Shown: positions 1 to 10,516 of the stretch, piece after piece | Layout: each line of letters begins with the position of its first letter | Numbering within the stretch: position 1 is the stretch's first letter | DNA from: Bacillus manliponensis | GTDB taxonomy: Bacteria > Bacillota > Bacilli > Bacillales > Bacillaceae_G | Direction: 5' to 3' | Assembly: GCF_000712595.1 (NCBI RefSeq) | Contig: NZ_JOTN01000002.1 | Span: 62,001-126,000 of the forward strand | DNA length: 64,000 bases | The notes under the pieces: generated by a model | The model's input: the letters and a program-made list of their open reading frames with translations, nothing else | Databases searched by the model: none | What the model was told of the DNA's origin: nothing | Program-made: the position numbers and the translations under genes

Positions 1-192
<192 letters not shown>

Positions 193-1455
193 CTATAAGA
201 AAAACTTCCGAATATCATTCCACGTTACAACTAACATAAGTAACATTAATAAAGCAAACCCAATAAAGTGCACCATACCTTCTTTTTGACGATCAATTGG
301 CTTTCCTCGTACCGCTTCAAATAAGAAGAATAATAAGCGCCCTCCATCAAGAGCTGGAAATGGCAGTAAGTTGAATAAACCAAGGTTTACACTTAGTACA
401 GCTGTTAAGCTTAATAAGCTAATCATACCAGATTCTGCAACCTGACCTGTTAAATTATAAATCCCAACTGGACCAGATAAATCATCAATTGAAAACTGAC
501 CTGTAATTAGCTGACCTAATGAAACGAGAATTAACTTCGTCCATCTATACGTCTCTTCAAACCCTAACTGGATAGAACCAAGGAACGACTTCTCTACTGG
601 CGCTTGTACACCAAGTCTACCAACTGTTACATCGCCTTCTTTTGCTGCAGCAGGGGTCACTTGAAGACTTAATAACTCATCTCCACGCTTCACATCCATC
701 ATAATTTCTTTTTCTGGATTTTCACGTACAATACTTGTTACATCTTTCCAACTATTTGTTGGTTCATTGTTAATAGTTCGAATCTCATCATTCTCCTGTA
801 AGCCTGCTTGCTGTGCAACACTATCAGGTAATACTTTTCCAATCATTGGCTTATCAACAGGGATTCCTTGTATAAGCCCAATAATAACAAAAATAACAAA
901 AGCTAAAACAAAGTTCATTGCAGGACCTGCAAAGATTGCAAGCGCTCGTTGTCCCAATGTCTTAGACCCAAACTGCTTATGATACGGAGCAATTTGCATC
1001 TCTTCACCAGCGGAAACAAACTTCGCTTTCTCATGAACATGAAAAGTTTGTAGTTCCTCTTCATATTCTTCGTACCCAGAAATCGTTAACTTATGTTCTA
1101 AATCAGCTTGTTCTACTTCAATTACACGAGCATTTGGATACTTTTCACGATTATCAAGAACTAGTTTGATGACCTCTTCTTTTTCATTTAAAACAAGACC
1201 AATTTTTGTACCTGGTTTTAGTTCCACTGTTTCAGGATCTTCACCGGCCATTCGCACATAACCACCAAGTGGTAACATACGAATCGTATAAACGGTCTCA
1301 TTTTTTTCAAATGAAAATAATTTCGGTCCAAAGCCAATTGCAAATTCACGGCACAAAATCCCCGCACGTTTTGCAAAGTATAAATGACCTAGCTCATGGA
1401 AAAATACGAGTGCACCAAAAATTAAAATAAAGGCAATCGCTGTATTCAATCCCAT
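193..1455 (-). CDS. rseP: Site-2 (intramembrane) zinc metalloprotease RseP/RasP
   Basis: This is a membrane-embedded zinc protease that cleaves transmembrane anti-sigma factors (RsiW in B. subtilis) and remnant signal peptides. The 420-residue protein has the zinc motif HELGH at residues 20-24 in the first transmembrane helix. A soluble region with a PDZ domain lies at roughly 200-285, and the second metal-ligand motif NLLPFPALDGG is near residue 365 in a C-terminal membrane segment. The open frame extends two codons upstream to a GTG. I prefer the ATG at 1455 because AAAGG sits 5 bp before it. It follows dxr by 11 bp and precedes proS, an operon typical of Bacilli. Family assignment is firm; the substrates in this organism are inferred. 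Confidence 0.97.
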   Translation of the reverse strand: MGLNTAIAFILIFGALVFFHELGHLYFAKRAGILCREFAIGFGPKLFSFEKNETVYTIRMLPLGGYVRMAGEDPETVELKPGTKIGLVLNEKEEVIKLVLDNREKYPNARVIEVEQADLEHKLTISGYEEYEEELQTFHVHEKAKFVSAGEEMQIAPYHKQFGSKTLGQRALAIFAGPAMNFVLAFVIFVIIGLIQGIPVDKPMIGKVLPDSVAQQAGLQENDEIRTINNEPTNSWKDVTSIVRENPEKEIMMDVKRGDELLSLQVTPAAAKEGDVTVGRLGVQAPVEKSFLGSIQLGFEETYRWTKLILVSLGQLITGQFSIDDLSGPVGIYNLTGQVAESGMISLLSLTAVLSVNLGLFNLLPFPALDGGRLLFFLFEAVRGKPIDRQKEGMVHFIGFALLMLLMLVVTWNDIRKFFL

Positions 1456-1466
1456 AACCACCTTTG

Positions 1467-2609
1467 CTAAATTTGTTCCATCACAAATCGTCTTGTAGCA
1501 ACATCAATTTCTTGAATGTCTTCTAAACTTGGACGTGAAATGACATTGTGATGGTGCATTGCTTTTTCAATGAGGTCTTCTACTGCTAAGAAACCAATTT
1601 TTCTTTGTAAGAAGGCTTCCACAGCCGCTTCATTTGCTGCATTCATCACTGTTGGCATACTTCCTCCCGTCTTTCCAGCTTCATACGCAAAACGTAAACA
1701 ACGGAAACGGTCCATGTCCATTTTTTCAAAATGAAGTGTCCCGAATTCCCATAAATTTAGTGGTTTTGAATTTGAAAGCGTAAAACGATCTGGGTATGTA
1801 AGTGCATACTGGATTGGAACACGCATATCTGGTGAACCAAGTTGCGCCATTACGCTACTATCTCGGAACTCAACCATAGAGTGAATAATACTTTCTTTAT
1901 GTAACACAACATCAATTTTTTCATAAGGGATATTAAAGAGCCAGTGCGCCTCAATCACCTCTAATCCCTTATTCATCATTGTAGCAGAATCAATTGTAAT
2001 TTTCGAACCCATTGACCAGTTTGGATGCCTAAGCGCATCTTCTACTGTTACATGATGTAATTCTTCTCGTGTCTTATCTCGAAAGCTTCCGCCTGACGCA
2101 GTTAAAATAAGACGGTCAATCTGACTTTGCTTTTCTCCGTTTAAACATTGAAAAATAGCTGAATGTTCACTATCTACAGGAAGTAAAGGAACACCATGTT
2201 GTTTCGCAGCTTCCATTACAAGATGACCAGCTGTCACTAATGTTTCTTTGTTCGCAATTGCAATCGTTTTTTTCGCCTCAATTGCTCTTAGTGTTGGTAA
2301 TAATCCAACACTTCCAACAACAGCGTTCACAACAATTTCTGCCTTTGAATGAAGCGCTACAGCAAGAAGCCCTTCACTTCCATAAACTACTTTCGTATTT
2401 CCTGAAACAGCCTGTAACTTTACAACATCGGCTTCTTGTTGTACAGATACAAGATCGGGAGAAAACTCTTGAATTACTTTTACTGCAAAATCAATATTTC
2501 TCCCGACAGAAAAAGCAACGAGACGGAATTGGTCTTGGTGCGCGCGTAATACATCTAACGTTTGTGTTCCAATTGAACCACTTGCACCTAATAAGCTAAT
2601 GTTTTTCAT
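1467..2609 (-). CDS. dxr: 1-deoxy-D-xylulose 5-phosphate reductoisomerase
   Basis: The enzyme converts DXP to 2-C-methyl-D-erythritol 4-phosphate with NADPH, the committed step of the MEP isoprenoid pathway. The 380-residue protein opens with the NADPH-binding motif [11 protein letters not shown] (residues 4-14). It carries the metal/substrate motifs VDSEHSA, ASGGSF and [17 protein letters not shown] in the middle, all canonical. Length is normal for the family. The ATG has a GAGGGG site upstream. Its place next to uppS and cdsA is sensible: isoprenoid precursors feed undecaprenyl diphosphate synthesis two genes upstream. Confidence 0.98.
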   Translation of the reverse strand: MKNISLLGASGSIGTQTLDVLRAHQDQFRLVAFSVGRNIDFAVKVIQEFSPDLVSVQQEADVVKLQAVSGNTKVVYGSEGLLAVALHSKAEIVVNAVVGSVGLLPTLRAIEAKKTIAIANKETLVTAGHLVMEAAKQHGVPLLPVDSEHSAIFQCLNGEKQSQIDRLILTASGGSFRDKTREELHHVTVEDALRHPNWSMGSKITIDSATMMNKGLEVIEAHWLFNIPYEKIDVVLHKESIIHSMVEFRDSSVMAQLGSPDMRVPIQYALTYPDRFTLSNSKPLNLWEFGTLHFEKMDMDRFRCLRFAYEAGKTGGSMPTVMNAANEAAVEAFLQRKIGFLAVEDLIEKAMHHHNVISRPSLEDIQEIDVATRRFVMEQI

Positions 2610-2630
2610 TATTCCAACCCCTCGTTTATT

Positions 2631-3419
2631 TTAAATAAAATGTAAAAAATGCAGAAGTGGTAAAACGAATAACCAACTATCTGTTCGGTCTAATATACCA
2701 CCATGCCCAGGTAAAATCGTACCAGAATCTTTCACTCCGTAATGGCGCTTAAATGCAGATTGTGCTAAATCCCCAATTTGTCCAAAAATTGAGATTGCAA
2801 TTGTGACAGCAATTAGCATCACCATACTAGTTCCAAGTGGGAAAAATATATTGTACACAACTGCTACAACAATACCACACGCAATCCCACCTAAAGATCC
2901 TTCAATTGTTTTATTTGGGCTAATTTCAGGCCAAAGCTTTCGTTTTCCAATTGCTTTTCCAACAAAATATGCACCTGAATCTGTTGCCCATACAACAAAT
3001 AAAGCATAAAATACGTATTCTACACCTTCTATACGTGTTTCATTTAAATAGTAAAAGCCCATTGCAACATACGCTGTTGCCATAAACGAAAATGCAGCAT
3101 CGTCAAAAGTAAATGTATTCTTAGACAAGACCGTATATGATAAAAGTAGTAAAACAATTACAAAGGTAATTTCTACTTTTGATAATGTAATGGTTTCAAA
3201 TACTCCTTTGACATTACTAGGCACTAAAATAGCCCATAATAATACTGCAACCAAAGCTGTTGGGACGGAAACAATCGGTAATCCTTTCATACGAATTAAC
3301 TCATATAATCCGATTGAAGCAAGTGCATACACTAATACTGTGAACGGCATCCCACCATAAAATACGATTGGGATAAATAGTGCAGCAGCGATGACTCCCG
3401 TAATTATTCTTTGTTTCAC
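2631..3419 (-). CDS. cdsA: Phosphatidate cytidylyltransferase (CDP-diacylglycerol synthase)
   Basis: This integral membrane enzyme makes CDP-diacylglycerol from phosphatidic acid and CTP, the branch point for phospholipids. The chain is almost entirely hydrophobic helices. Near the C-terminus it shows the CDP-DAG synthase signature, SAFKRHYGVKDSG followed by LPGHGGILDRTDS. The longest frame starts at a TTG (3425). I chose the GTG at 3419 (MKQRIITG, 262 aa) because GAGAGGG lies 7 bp upstream and because family members start at this residue. It sits 17 bp after uppS and 21 bp before dxr in one operon. Confidence 0.97.
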   Translation of the reverse strand: MKQRIITGVIAAALFIPIVFYGGMPFTVLVYALASIGLYELIRMKGLPIVSVPTALVAVLLWAILVPSNVKGVFETITLSKVEITFVIVLLLLSYTVLSKNTFTFDDAAFSFMATAYVAMGFYYLNETRIEGVEYVFYALFVVWATDSGAYFVGKAIGKRKLWPEISPNKTIEGSLGGIACGIVVAVVYNIFFPLGTSMVMLIAVTIAISIFGQIGDLAQSAFKRHYGVKDSGTILPGHGGILDRTDSWLFVLPLLHFLHFI

Positions 3420-3436
3420 TGCCAAACCCTCTCTTT

Positions 3437-4213
3437 CTAAACGCCTCCAAATCTGCGTCCCCTATGCTGAAAGTCTGTAATCGCTTCTAACAAATGCTCC
3501 TCAGTAAAATCTGGCCATAATACATCTGTAAACCAAAATTCTGAATATGCAATTTGCCATAACATAAAGTTACTAATGCGAAGCTCTCCGCTTGTTCGGA
3601 TTAACAAATCAGGATCCGGCAATGTGTTTGTCATTAAGTACGAAGAAATTATATCTTCTGTCACTTCTTCCGAACGGAGTTTCCCTTCTTCACTAGCTTT
3701 AACTATATTTTGTACAGCAAGCGTCATTTCATCACGACTTCCATAGTTTAACGCAAAATTTAGAACTAAACCGGTGTTATGTTTCGTATCTTCAATCGCC
3801 CTGTCCATCGCACGGCGTGTATGATCTGGAAGGCGATCTTTTTGTCCCATAACACGTACTTGTACATTTTCTTCAATTAATTCTGGTAAGAAAGTACTTA
3901 AAAACTCTTCTGGAAGCTTCATTAAATAATCTACTTCTGTTCTGGGTCTCTTCCAGTTTTCAGTAGAAAATGCATACAGAGTAAGCACTTGTACGCCAAG
4001 CTTACTTGCAAACTTTGTAATTTTCTTTACGACTTGCATTCCTTCATGATGCCCAGCAATACGAGGCATCGCTCTTCTTTTTGCCCATCTACCATTTCCA
4101 TCCATAATGATGGCAATGTGCTGTGGGACTTCTCCTTTTTTTGCTTCTTCTACGAGATGATCAAACGACGTGATCTTATTACCTTTAAAAAAAGGAAGCT
4201 TTCTAAACATCAT
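3437..4213 (-). CDS. uppS: Isoprenyl transferase (undecaprenyl diphosphate synthase)
   Basis: The enzyme condenses isopentenyl diphosphate units on farnesyl diphosphate to give the C55 lipid carrier of cell-wall synthesis. The 258-residue protein contains the cis-prenyltransferase motif HIAIIMDGNGRWAKRR with catalytic Asp38, then FSTENWKRP, and a C-terminal RTSGE.RISNF block. Two ATGs lie in tandem (4213 and 4210) behind GGAGGG; the first is used here. The gene begins after a terminator downstream of frr, and cdsA, dxr and rseP follow. Confidence 0.98.
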   Translation of the reverse strand: MMFRKLPFFKGNKITSFDHLVEEAKKGEVPQHIAIIMDGNGRWAKRRAMPRIAGHHEGMQVVKKITKFASKLGVQVLTLYAFSTENWKRPRTEVDYLMKLPEEFLSTFLPELIEENVQVRVMGQKDRLPDHTRRAMDRAIEDTKHNTGLVLNFALNYGSRDEMTLAVQNIVKASEEGKLRSEEVTEDIISSYLMTNTLPDPDLLIRTSGELRISNFMLWQIAYSEFWFTDVLWPDFTEEHLLEAITDFQHRGRRFGGV

Positions 4214-4251
4214 TCAAACCCTCCAACAAGCAGACATATGCCTAAAAGTGT

Positions 4252-4277
4252 AAAAAGACCCCCTTAAGAAGAGGGTC
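4252..4277 (-). terminator. Rho-independent terminator after frr
   Basis: Read on the minus strand, GACCCTCTT, a short loop and GGGGTC are followed by TTTTT. It lies between the frr stop (4299) and the uppS start (4213), so it can separate the pyrH-frr transcript from the uppS-cdsA-dxr operon. Confidence 0.75.
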
Positions 4278-4298
4278 ATATATGCAAAGAAATCGCAA

Positions 4299-4856
4299 TT
4301 ACACTTCCATAATTTCTTTTTCTTTGTTTTTCGTAACATCGTCAACTTTTGCGATGTACTTATCTGTTTCTTTTTGGATATCTTCAGTGTATCCTCTTAA
4401 ATCATCTTCTGTAATTTCGCTATTTTTCTCAAGCTTTTTCAGCTCATCATTTGCATCACGACGAACGTTACGAACTGCAACTTTTGCATCTTCAGAGTAC
4501 TTTTTCACAAGTTTCACAAGCTCACGACGACGCTCTTCTGTTAATGCAGGGAATGCAATACGAATAACAGATCCATCATTAGAAGGATTTAAACCTAAAT
4601 CAGCTTTTAAAATTGCTTTTTCAATATCAGAGATAGAAGACTTGTCATATGGTTGAATTACAAGTAGACGAGCTTCTGGTACTGTAATATTTGCTAATTG
4701 TACTACCGGAGTTGGTGCACCGTAGTAATCCACTTGTACTTTATCTAATGCAGCTGCACTTGCACGACCTGCACGAACTGTAGAAAGTTCACGAGAATAA
4801 GCAGCGATTGCTTTTTCCATTTTATCTTTTGCACTATTTAATACTTGTTGTGCCAT
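4299..4856 (-). CDS. frr: Ribosome recycling factor
   Basis: RRF splits post-termination 70S ribosomes together with EF-G. The 185-residue protein has the standard length, a three-helix-bundle composition and the conserved motifs [21 protein letters not shown] and LTEERR. It starts 2 bp after the pyrH stop codon with a GGGGGA site inside the end of pyrH, so translation is probably coupled. The pyrH-frr pair is conserved in most bacteria. Confidence 0.98.
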   Translation of the reverse strand: MAQQVLNSAKDKMEKAIAAYSRELSTVRAGRASAAALDKVQVDYYGAPTPVVQLANITVPEARLLVIQPYDKSSISDIEKAILKADLGLNPSNDGSVIRIAFPALTEERRRELVKLVKKYSEDAKVAVRNVRRDANDELKKLEKNSEITEDDLRGYTEDIQKETDKYIAKVDDVTKNKEKEIMEV

Positions 4857-4858
4857 TA

Positions 4859-5581
4859 TTATTTCCCCCTTACAATTGTTCCGATATTTTCGCCCATAAC
4901 GGCGCGTTTAATATTTCCTTCTTCCACAACTGAGAATACAATTAATGGAATGTCATTGTCCATACATAAAGATGAAGCTGTAGAATCCATTACACCTAAA
5001 CCTTCTTTTAATACATCTAAGTATGTAAGTGATTCATATTTTGTTGCTGTTTCATCAATTGATGGATCTGCGTTGTATACGCCATCCACATTATTTTTTG
5101 CCATTAAAATAACGTCTGCTTCAATTTCAGCAGCACGTAAAGCTGCTGTTGTATCTGTAGAGAAGTAAGGATTTCCTGTACCTGCTGCAAAAATAACAAC
5201 ACGCTTTTTCTCTAAATGACGAATTGCTTTACGACGAATATATGGCTCTGCAACTTGACGCATTTCAATCGAAGTTTGAACACGCGTTTGAATACCAATA
5301 TTCTCTAAACTATCTTGAAGTGCTAAAGAGTTCATAACCGTTGCTAACATACCCATGTAATCTGCTCCTGCACGATCCATGCCCATCTCGCTTCCGATTT
5401 TCCCACGCCAAATGTTGCCACCACCAACAACAACAGCTACTTCAACATCAAGTTCTGCAATTTCTTTCACTTGTTCTGCAACTGATTTGATAACAGCTGG
5501 ATTAATTCCAAATCCTTTTTCTCCTGCTAAAGCTTCACCACTTAACTTTAGCACAACACGATTATATTTCGGCTTACTCAT
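4859..5581 (-). CDS. pyrH: UMP kinase
   Basis: This amino-acid-kinase-fold enzyme phosphorylates UMP to UDP. The 240 residues carry the N-terminal KLSGEALAG phosphate-binding motif, GGGNIWRG around residue 53, the UMP-contact segment [17 protein letters not shown], and [10 protein letters not shown]. Length is normal. It follows tsf after a terminator, so it probably needs read-through or its own promoter in the short 65-bp gap. The pyrH-frr pair is tightly joined. Confidence 0.98.
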   Translation of the reverse strand: MSKPKYNRVVLKLSGEALAGEKGFGINPAVIKSVAEQVKEIAELDVEVAVVVGGGNIWRGKIGSEMGMDRAGADYMGMLATVMNSLALQDSLENIGIQTRVQTSIEMRQVAEPYIRRKAIRHLEKKRVVIFAAGTGNPYFSTDTTAALRAAEIEADVILMAKNNVDGVYNADPSIDETATKYESLTYLDVLKEGLGVMDSTASSLCMDNDIPLIVFSVVEEGNIKRAVMGENIGTIVRGK

Positions 5582-5612
5582 AATGAACCTCCATTGCTTA
5601 CATCTTTATTTT

Positions 5613-5636
5613 AAAAAAGGGAACACAATGTGTCCC
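5613..5636 (-). terminator. Terminator between tsf and pyrH
   Basis: On the minus strand GGGACACA and TGTGTTCCC form a stem followed by six T residues. It is directly downstream of the tsf stop codon. Confidence 0.8.
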
Positions 5637-5646
5637 CCAATCTTTA

Positions 5647-6534
5647 TTAGTTGTTACCTTTTACTTGGTTCATTACTTCTTCAGCGAAGTTATCTTCGCG
5701 TTTTTCGATACCTTCACCAACTTCGTAACGTACGAACTCGCGTACTTTTCCGCCTTTAGACTCTACGAATTGACGAACTTTCATATCAGGGTTTTTAACG
5801 AAAGCTTGGTCAAGTAAGCAGATTTCTTCGAAGAACTTGCCTAGACGACCTTCAACCATTTTTGCAACGATCTTTTCAGGTTTACCTTCGTTTAATGCTT
5901 GTTGCGTTAATACTTGACGCTCATGCTCAACTTCTTCAGCTGTTACAGCATCGCGGTCGATGTATTTAGGGTTTACAGCTGCAACGTGCATAGCAACGTC
6001 TTTTGCAGCAGCTTCTTCAGTAGTACCTTCAACAACTGTTAATACACCAATGCGGCCACCCATGTGTAAGTAAGCACCAAATGCATCAGCGTCAGTTTTT
6101 GTTACGATCTCAAAGCGACGAAGAGTTAATTTCTCACCAATTTTAGCGATTGCTTCATTGATGTGTTGCTCTACTGTCTTACCTTCTGTAATTTCTTGAG
6201 TCATAGCTTCTTCAACAGATGCAGGCTTGCTAGCGAATAAGTGTGCAGCTAATTCTTTTGTTAACGCTTGGAAACCTTCGTTTTTCGCAACGAAGTCAGT
6301 TTCAGAGTTTAACTCTAAGATTAAAGCTTCGTTACCTTGTGCTTCAATGTAAGTTAAACCTTCAGCAGCGATGCGATCTGATTTTTTAGCAGCTTTCGCA
6401 ATACCTTTTTCACGTAAGAAATCAACAGCTTTTTCCATATCGCCGTTTGTTTCTGTTAATGCTTTTTTGCAGTCCATCATACCTGCGCCAGTTTTTTCGC
6501 GCAGTTCTTTTACCATTTGTGCAGTGATTGCCAT
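5647..6534 (-). CDS. tsf: Elongation factor Ts
   Basis: EF-Ts is the guanine-nucleotide exchange factor of EF-Tu. The 295-residue product starts [18 protein letters not shown], contains the EF-Ts signatures [12 protein letters not shown] and SETDFVAKN (about residue 80), and has normal length. The frame also has an ATG three codons earlier (6543), but AGGAGG directly abuts that codon. The ATG at 6534 has a 9-bp spacer and is preferred. It is downstream of rpsB with a hairpin between them, the common rpsB-tsf arrangement. Confidence 0.98.
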   Translation of the reverse strand: MAITAQMVKELREKTGAGMMDCKKALTETNGDMEKAVDFLREKGIAKAAKKSDRIAAEGLTYIEAQGNEALILELNSETDFVAKNEGFQALTKELAAHLFASKPASVEEAMTQEITEGKTVEQHINEAIAKIGEKLTLRRFEIVTKTDADAFGAYLHMGGRIGVLTVVEGTTEEAAAKDVAMHVAAVNPKYIDRDAVTAEEVEHERQVLTQQALNEGKPEKIVAKMVEGRLGKFFEEICLLDQAFVKNPDMKVRQFVESKGGKVREFVRYEVGEGIEKREDNFAEEVMNQVKGNN

Positions 6535-6567
6535 AGTTTTCATCCTCCTAATTGTATGTATATCCTT

Positions 6568-6606
6568 AAAAAAAGGTGATAAAAGGCCTAACCCCTTATC
6601 ACCTTT
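6568..6606 (-). terminator. Terminator/attenuator between rpsB and tsf
   Basis: On the minus strand AAAGGTGATAA pairs with TTATCACCTTT, followed by a run of T. It falls between rpsB and tsf and may set a lower level of tsf relative to rpsB transcript; that role is inferred. Confidence 0.75.
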
Positions 6607-6614
6607 CCAAATTG

Positions 6615-7319
<705 letters not shown>

Positions 7320-7344
7320 TTAGTCCTCCTAAATGGTTTTTTAG

Positions 7345-7427
7345 ATATCCTCCGTTCACTTCATCTTTAAGTGAAACTACTAACGTAGCACCAACACTTA
7401 AATCAGTGAACGTGTGTACTTTGTACT
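7345..7427 (-). promoter_or_regulatory. Structured 5' leader of rpsB (candidate S2 autoregulatory RNA)
   Basis: Between the promoter and the start codon the RNA can form two nested 8-bp stems: CGTTCACT with AGTGAACG (7405-7412 with 7353-7360) and TTTAAGTG with CACTTAAA (7395-7402 with 7366-7373). A small GTAC-AAA-GTAC hairpin lies just 5' of them. An extra GGAGG (7347-7352) lies right after the outer stem, about 30 nt before the real ribosome binding site. The pairing is seen directly; control by S2 is inferred from known r-protein leaders. Confidence 0.6.
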
Positions 7428-7440
7428 GACACCATTAGTT

Positions 7441-7469
7441 ACTATAACATAATGAAATAACACAATCAA
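7441..7469 (-). promoter_or_regulatory. SigA promoter of rpsB
   Basis: TTGATT (7464-7469) and TATAGT (7441-7446) are separated by 17 bp and read toward rpsB. This leaves a leader of roughly 115 nt. The 140 bp further upstream, up to the codY terminator, show no gene or further clear motif. Confidence 0.7.
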
Positions 7470-7610
7470 GTCGATTTTTGCATAGATTGTAATTTTTTCT
7501 TTCGTTATGACGACTAGGGTCATAGAGTGTCAATATTCCTAATGTTGCTCGCCTCGTTCCGATAGAAGCATCCTTTCACAGTATGTCCGTAACTTGCTGG
7601 TTTTAAGCAA

Positions 7611-7646
7611 AAAAAAGAGCCTTTCCCTTATAAGGGAGAGGCTCTT
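7611..7646 (-). terminator. Terminator after codY
   Basis: On the minus strand AAGAGCCTCTCCC and GGGAAAGGCTCTT form a long stem followed by TTTTTTTT, 8 bp past the codY stop codon. It ends the xerC-hslVU-codY transcript. Confidence 0.9.
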
Positions 7647-7654
7647 TACAATCA

Positions 7655-8434
7655 TTAGTTTGTTTTTAATTTAGCAAGTTCGTGTAAAAACTTGTCATTT
7701 AACACTTTAATATATGTTCCCTTCATACCTAAAGAACGTGACTCAATTACACCAGCACTCTCTAATTTACGAAGTGCGTTCACGATCACAGAACGTGTAA
7801 TTCCTACACGGTCAGCAATTTTACTTGCAACAAGTAAACCTTCTGTTCCGTTTAACTCTTCAAAGATATGCTCAATTGCTTCTAGCTCACTGTAAGATAA
7901 AGAGCTAATCGCCATTTGAACAACAGCTTTGCTACGTGCTTCCTCTTCGATTTCTTCAGCTTTTTCACGTAAAATCTCCATACCTACAACAGTAGAGCTA
8001 TACTCAGCAAGAATTAAATCATCATCTAAGAATTCTTGACCTAGACGCGCTAATACTAGCGTACCTAGACGCTCACCACCACCAACAATTGGTACAATTG
8101 TTGTTAAACCTTGACCGAATAGGTCTCTGTTTTCTACAGGGAACGCTGTGTAATCGCTATCTACACCTAAGTTAGAAGAAGTCTCTGTTACGTTAAATAA
8201 ACTTTGTGTATATTGCTCTGGGAATTGACGCTCTGCAAGCATTTGCTTCATACGCTCATTCTCAATTTGTTGGTGAATCGCATATCCTAATAATTTACCA
8301 CGACGGCTTACAATAAACACGTTCGCTTCAATTACTTCACACATTGTATCTGCCATTTCTCTGAAGTTTACAGGTTTTCCTGCTGCGCTTTGTAATAACG
8401 CGTTTAACTTTCTCGTTTTTGCTAATAATTCCAT
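7655..8434 (-). CDS. codY: GTP/branched-chain amino acid sensing global regulator CodY
   Basis: CodY is a dimeric repressor/activator that responds to isoleucine, leucine, valine and GTP and controls metabolism and virulence in Bacilli. The 259-residue protein has the N-terminal GAF domain (about 1-155), with Arg61 at the position of the B. subtilis branched-chain amino acid contact. A winged helix-turn-helix is at the C-terminus ([20 protein letters not shown], about 203-222). Start: ATG with AGGAGGAAATTT upstream. It follows hslU by 75 bp in the conserved xerC(codV)-hslV(codW)-hslU(codX)-codY cluster. A candidate CodY box is present near sucC in this window. Confidence 0.99.
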   Translation of the reverse strand: MELLAKTRKLNALLQSAAGKPVNFREMADTMCEVIEANVFIVSRRGKLLGYAIHQQIENERMKQMLAERQFPEQYTQSLFNVTETSSNLGVDSDYTAFPVENRDLFGQGLTTIVPIVGGGERLGTLVLARLGQEFLDDDLILAEYSSTVVGMEILREKAEEIEEEARSKAVVQMAISSLSYSELEAIEHIFEELNGTEGLLVASKIADRVGITRSVIVNALRKLESAGVIESRSLGMKGTYIKVLNDKFLHELAKLKTN

Positions 8435-8509
8435 TTCAAAATTTCCTCCTACGTATCATCGCATATTTTTCATCACTTGGAAACTAGGGCGAGTCACCTG
8501 ATGATTCAA

Positions 8510-9907
8510 CTACAAAATAAACTGGCTCACATCTTTATTTTTAGCAATCGTTGCTAACTTTTCCTCAACATATTGAGGTGTTATCGTTATTTTTTCTAAC
8601 GTAACTTCAGATGCTTCAAACGATAAATCTTCAAGAAGTTTTTCCATAATTGTATGAAGTCTTCTTGCTCCAATATTATCCGTATCTTGATTGACTTGAT
8701 AAGCAATCTCGGCAATCTTACGAATAGCATCGTCAGAAAATTCAATTTCTATACCTTCAGTTGCTAATAATGCTTTATATTGTTTCACTAATGCATTATC
8801 CGGCTCCACTAAAATCTTCACAAAATCATCTGTTGATAACTTTGTTAATTCAACACGAATTGGGAATCTCCCTTGTAATTCAGGAACAAGGTCAGATGGT
8901 TTAGACATATGAAAAGCTCCAGCGGCCATAAATAATATATAATCCGTTTTCACAGAGCCGTATTTTGTGACAATTGTTGATCCTTCCACAATTGGTAAAA
9001 TATCACGTTGCACACCTTCTCTTGACACATCAACGCTATTCGATTGTTTACCAGCAATTTTGTCAATCTCATCAATAAAAATAATTCCGAGCTGTTCAGC
9101 ACGATAAACAGCCTCTTGTGTAACTTCATCCATATCAATTAAGCGCTGTGCTTCTTCATTTGTCAAGAGTTTTCTCGCTTCTTTTACAGAAAGTTTTCTT
9201 TTCTTCGTCTTTTTTGGCATAATACTTCCTAGTGCATCTTGGAAATTCATACCCATTTGCTCCATCCCTGTACCTTGAAGCATATCAAACATAGAAGATT
9301 GTTGCTCAGTCACCTCTATCGTAACCACTTCATCTTCTAATACACCTGCAGCAAGTTGTTTTTCAACTTCTTTTCTTTTTCTTTCAATTTCTACAGCATC
9401 TTGTTCTCCAGATGTTGTATTCGTATTTTGATTTTGATAACCACCAAAAAGCATTTCTAGCGGATTTTTGAATCCAGATTGCTTTTCTTTACTCGGAACC
9501 AAAATTTCCACAAGACGTTGGTTTGCTTGTTCCCTTGCTTTATCCTGCACACCAATCATCTTTTCTTCTTTCACAATTCGTACAGAAGTTTCTACAAGGT
9601 CACGCACCATAGACTCTACATCTCGACCAACATATCCAACCTCTGTAAATTTTGTCGCTTCAACTTTAATAAACGGTGCACCAACAAGCTTTGCCATACG
9701 ACGAGCTACTTCAGTCTTCCCCACTCCGGTAGGTCCAATCATTAAAATATTCTTCGGAGCAATTTCATCTCGCAAATCTTCCGCTAACTTACTGCGACGG
9801 TAACGATTTCTTAATGCCACCGCAACCGCCTTCTTTGCATCTTTTTGACCGATAATATACTGATCTAACTTTTCTACAATTTGCTTTGGAGTGAAATGTA
9901 AATGCAT
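8510..9907 (-). CDS. hslU: ATP-dependent protease ATPase subunit HslU (ClpY)
   Basis: This AAA+ unfoldase feeds substrates to the HslV peptidase. The 465-residue protein has Walker A GPTGVGKT at 58-65, Walker B IIFIDEID near 265, a variable I-domain with an Asn/Thr-rich stretch, and the C-terminal FIL tail that docks into HslV. The open frame runs 24 codons further upstream, into hslV. The ATG at 9907 has GGAGG 8 bp before it, and the protein then starts [11 protein letters not shown] as in relatives, so the shorter start is used. Gap to hslV is 22 bp. Confidence 0.98.
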   Translation of the reverse strand: MHLHFTPKQIVEKLDQYIIGQKDAKKAVAVALRNRYRRSKLAEDLRDEIAPKNILMIGPTGVGKTEVARRMAKLVGAPFIKVEATKFTEVGYVGRDVESMVRDLVETSVRIVKEEKMIGVQDKAREQANQRLVEILVPSKEKQSGFKNPLEMLFGGYQNQNTNTTSGEQDAVEIERKRKEVEKQLAAGVLEDEVVTIEVTEQQSSMFDMLQGTGMEQMGMNFQDALGSIMPKKTKKRKLSVKEARKLLTNEEAQRLIDMDEVTQEAVYRAEQLGIIFIDEIDKIAGKQSNSVDVSREGVQRDILPIVEGSTIVTKYGSVKTDYILFMAAGAFHMSKPSDLVPELQGRFPIRVELTKLSTDDFVKILVEPDNALVKQYKALLATEGIEIEFSDDAIRKIAEIAYQVNQDTDNIGARRLHTIMEKLLEDLSFEASEVTLEKITITPQYVEEKLATIAKNKDVSQFIL

Positions 9908-9929
9908 ATAATATGCCTCCCTTACAGTT

Positions 9930-10472
9930 TTACAGTTCTTCCACAATAATGTTTTCGTTCGTATATACACAAATGTCACTAGCGATTTCTAAGCTTGCTT
10001 TCGCGATTTCTTTAGCTGTTAAATGTTCACTAGCATGGCGTTTTAAAGCACGACCAGCAGAAAGTGCATAATGCCCCCCAGATCCAATAGCTAAAATACC
10101 ATCGTCCGGCTCAATTACCTCACCAGTACCTGAAACAAGTAACATTGTATTTTTATCCATTACAATGAGCATCGCTTCTAATTGACGTAGCATCTTATCT
10201 CCACGCCACTGTTTTGCCATTTCTACTGCTGCACGTTGTAAATTTCCATTATACTCTTCTAGTCTACCTTCGAACATTTCAAAAAGAGTAAAAGCATCCG
10301 CTACAGACCCAGCAAATCCAGCTAATACTTTTCCGTGAAATAATTTTCGGACTTTCCTTGCCTTATGTTTCATCACAACAGCATTCCCAAGTGTAACTTG
10401 ACCGTCTCCAGCCATTGCACACTCTCCATTATGGTGAATCGCAAAGATTGTTGTAGCATGGAAATTTCCCAT
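9930..10472 (-). CDS. hslV: ATP-dependent protease peptidase subunit HslV (ClpQ)
   Basis: HslV is the proteasome-like peptidase that forms a double hexamer capped by HslU. The 180-residue protein starts [12 protein letters not shown] and contains [22 protein letters not shown] and [11 protein letters not shown], all family hallmarks. The nucleophile must be an N-terminal residue after processing. Here residue 2 is Gly, so the candidates are Thr7/Thr8 after removal of a six-residue propeptide. B. subtilis ClpQ has Ser at the corresponding N-terminus and is reported to use it. AAAGGAG precedes the ATG. It is followed by hslU. Confidence 0.97.
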   Translation of the reverse strand: MGNFHATTIFAIHHNGECAMAGDGQVTLGNAVVMKHKARKVRKLFHGKVLAGFAGSVADAFTLFEMFEGRLEEYNGNLQRAAVEMAKQWRGDKMLRQLEAMLIVMDKNTMLLVSGTGEVIEPDDGILAIGSGGHYALSAGRALKRHASEHLTAKEIAKASLEIASDICVYTNENIIVEEL

Positions 10473-10516
10473 AGAAAAAACTCCTTTATTTGTTTTTATA
10501 GCTTTTATAAAACAAT

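Noticed and set aside
9908-9979. Upstream extension of hslU by 24 codons into hslV
   Set aside because: The ATG at 9907 has a strong ribosome binding site and matches relatives; the extension would overlap hslV by 50 bp.
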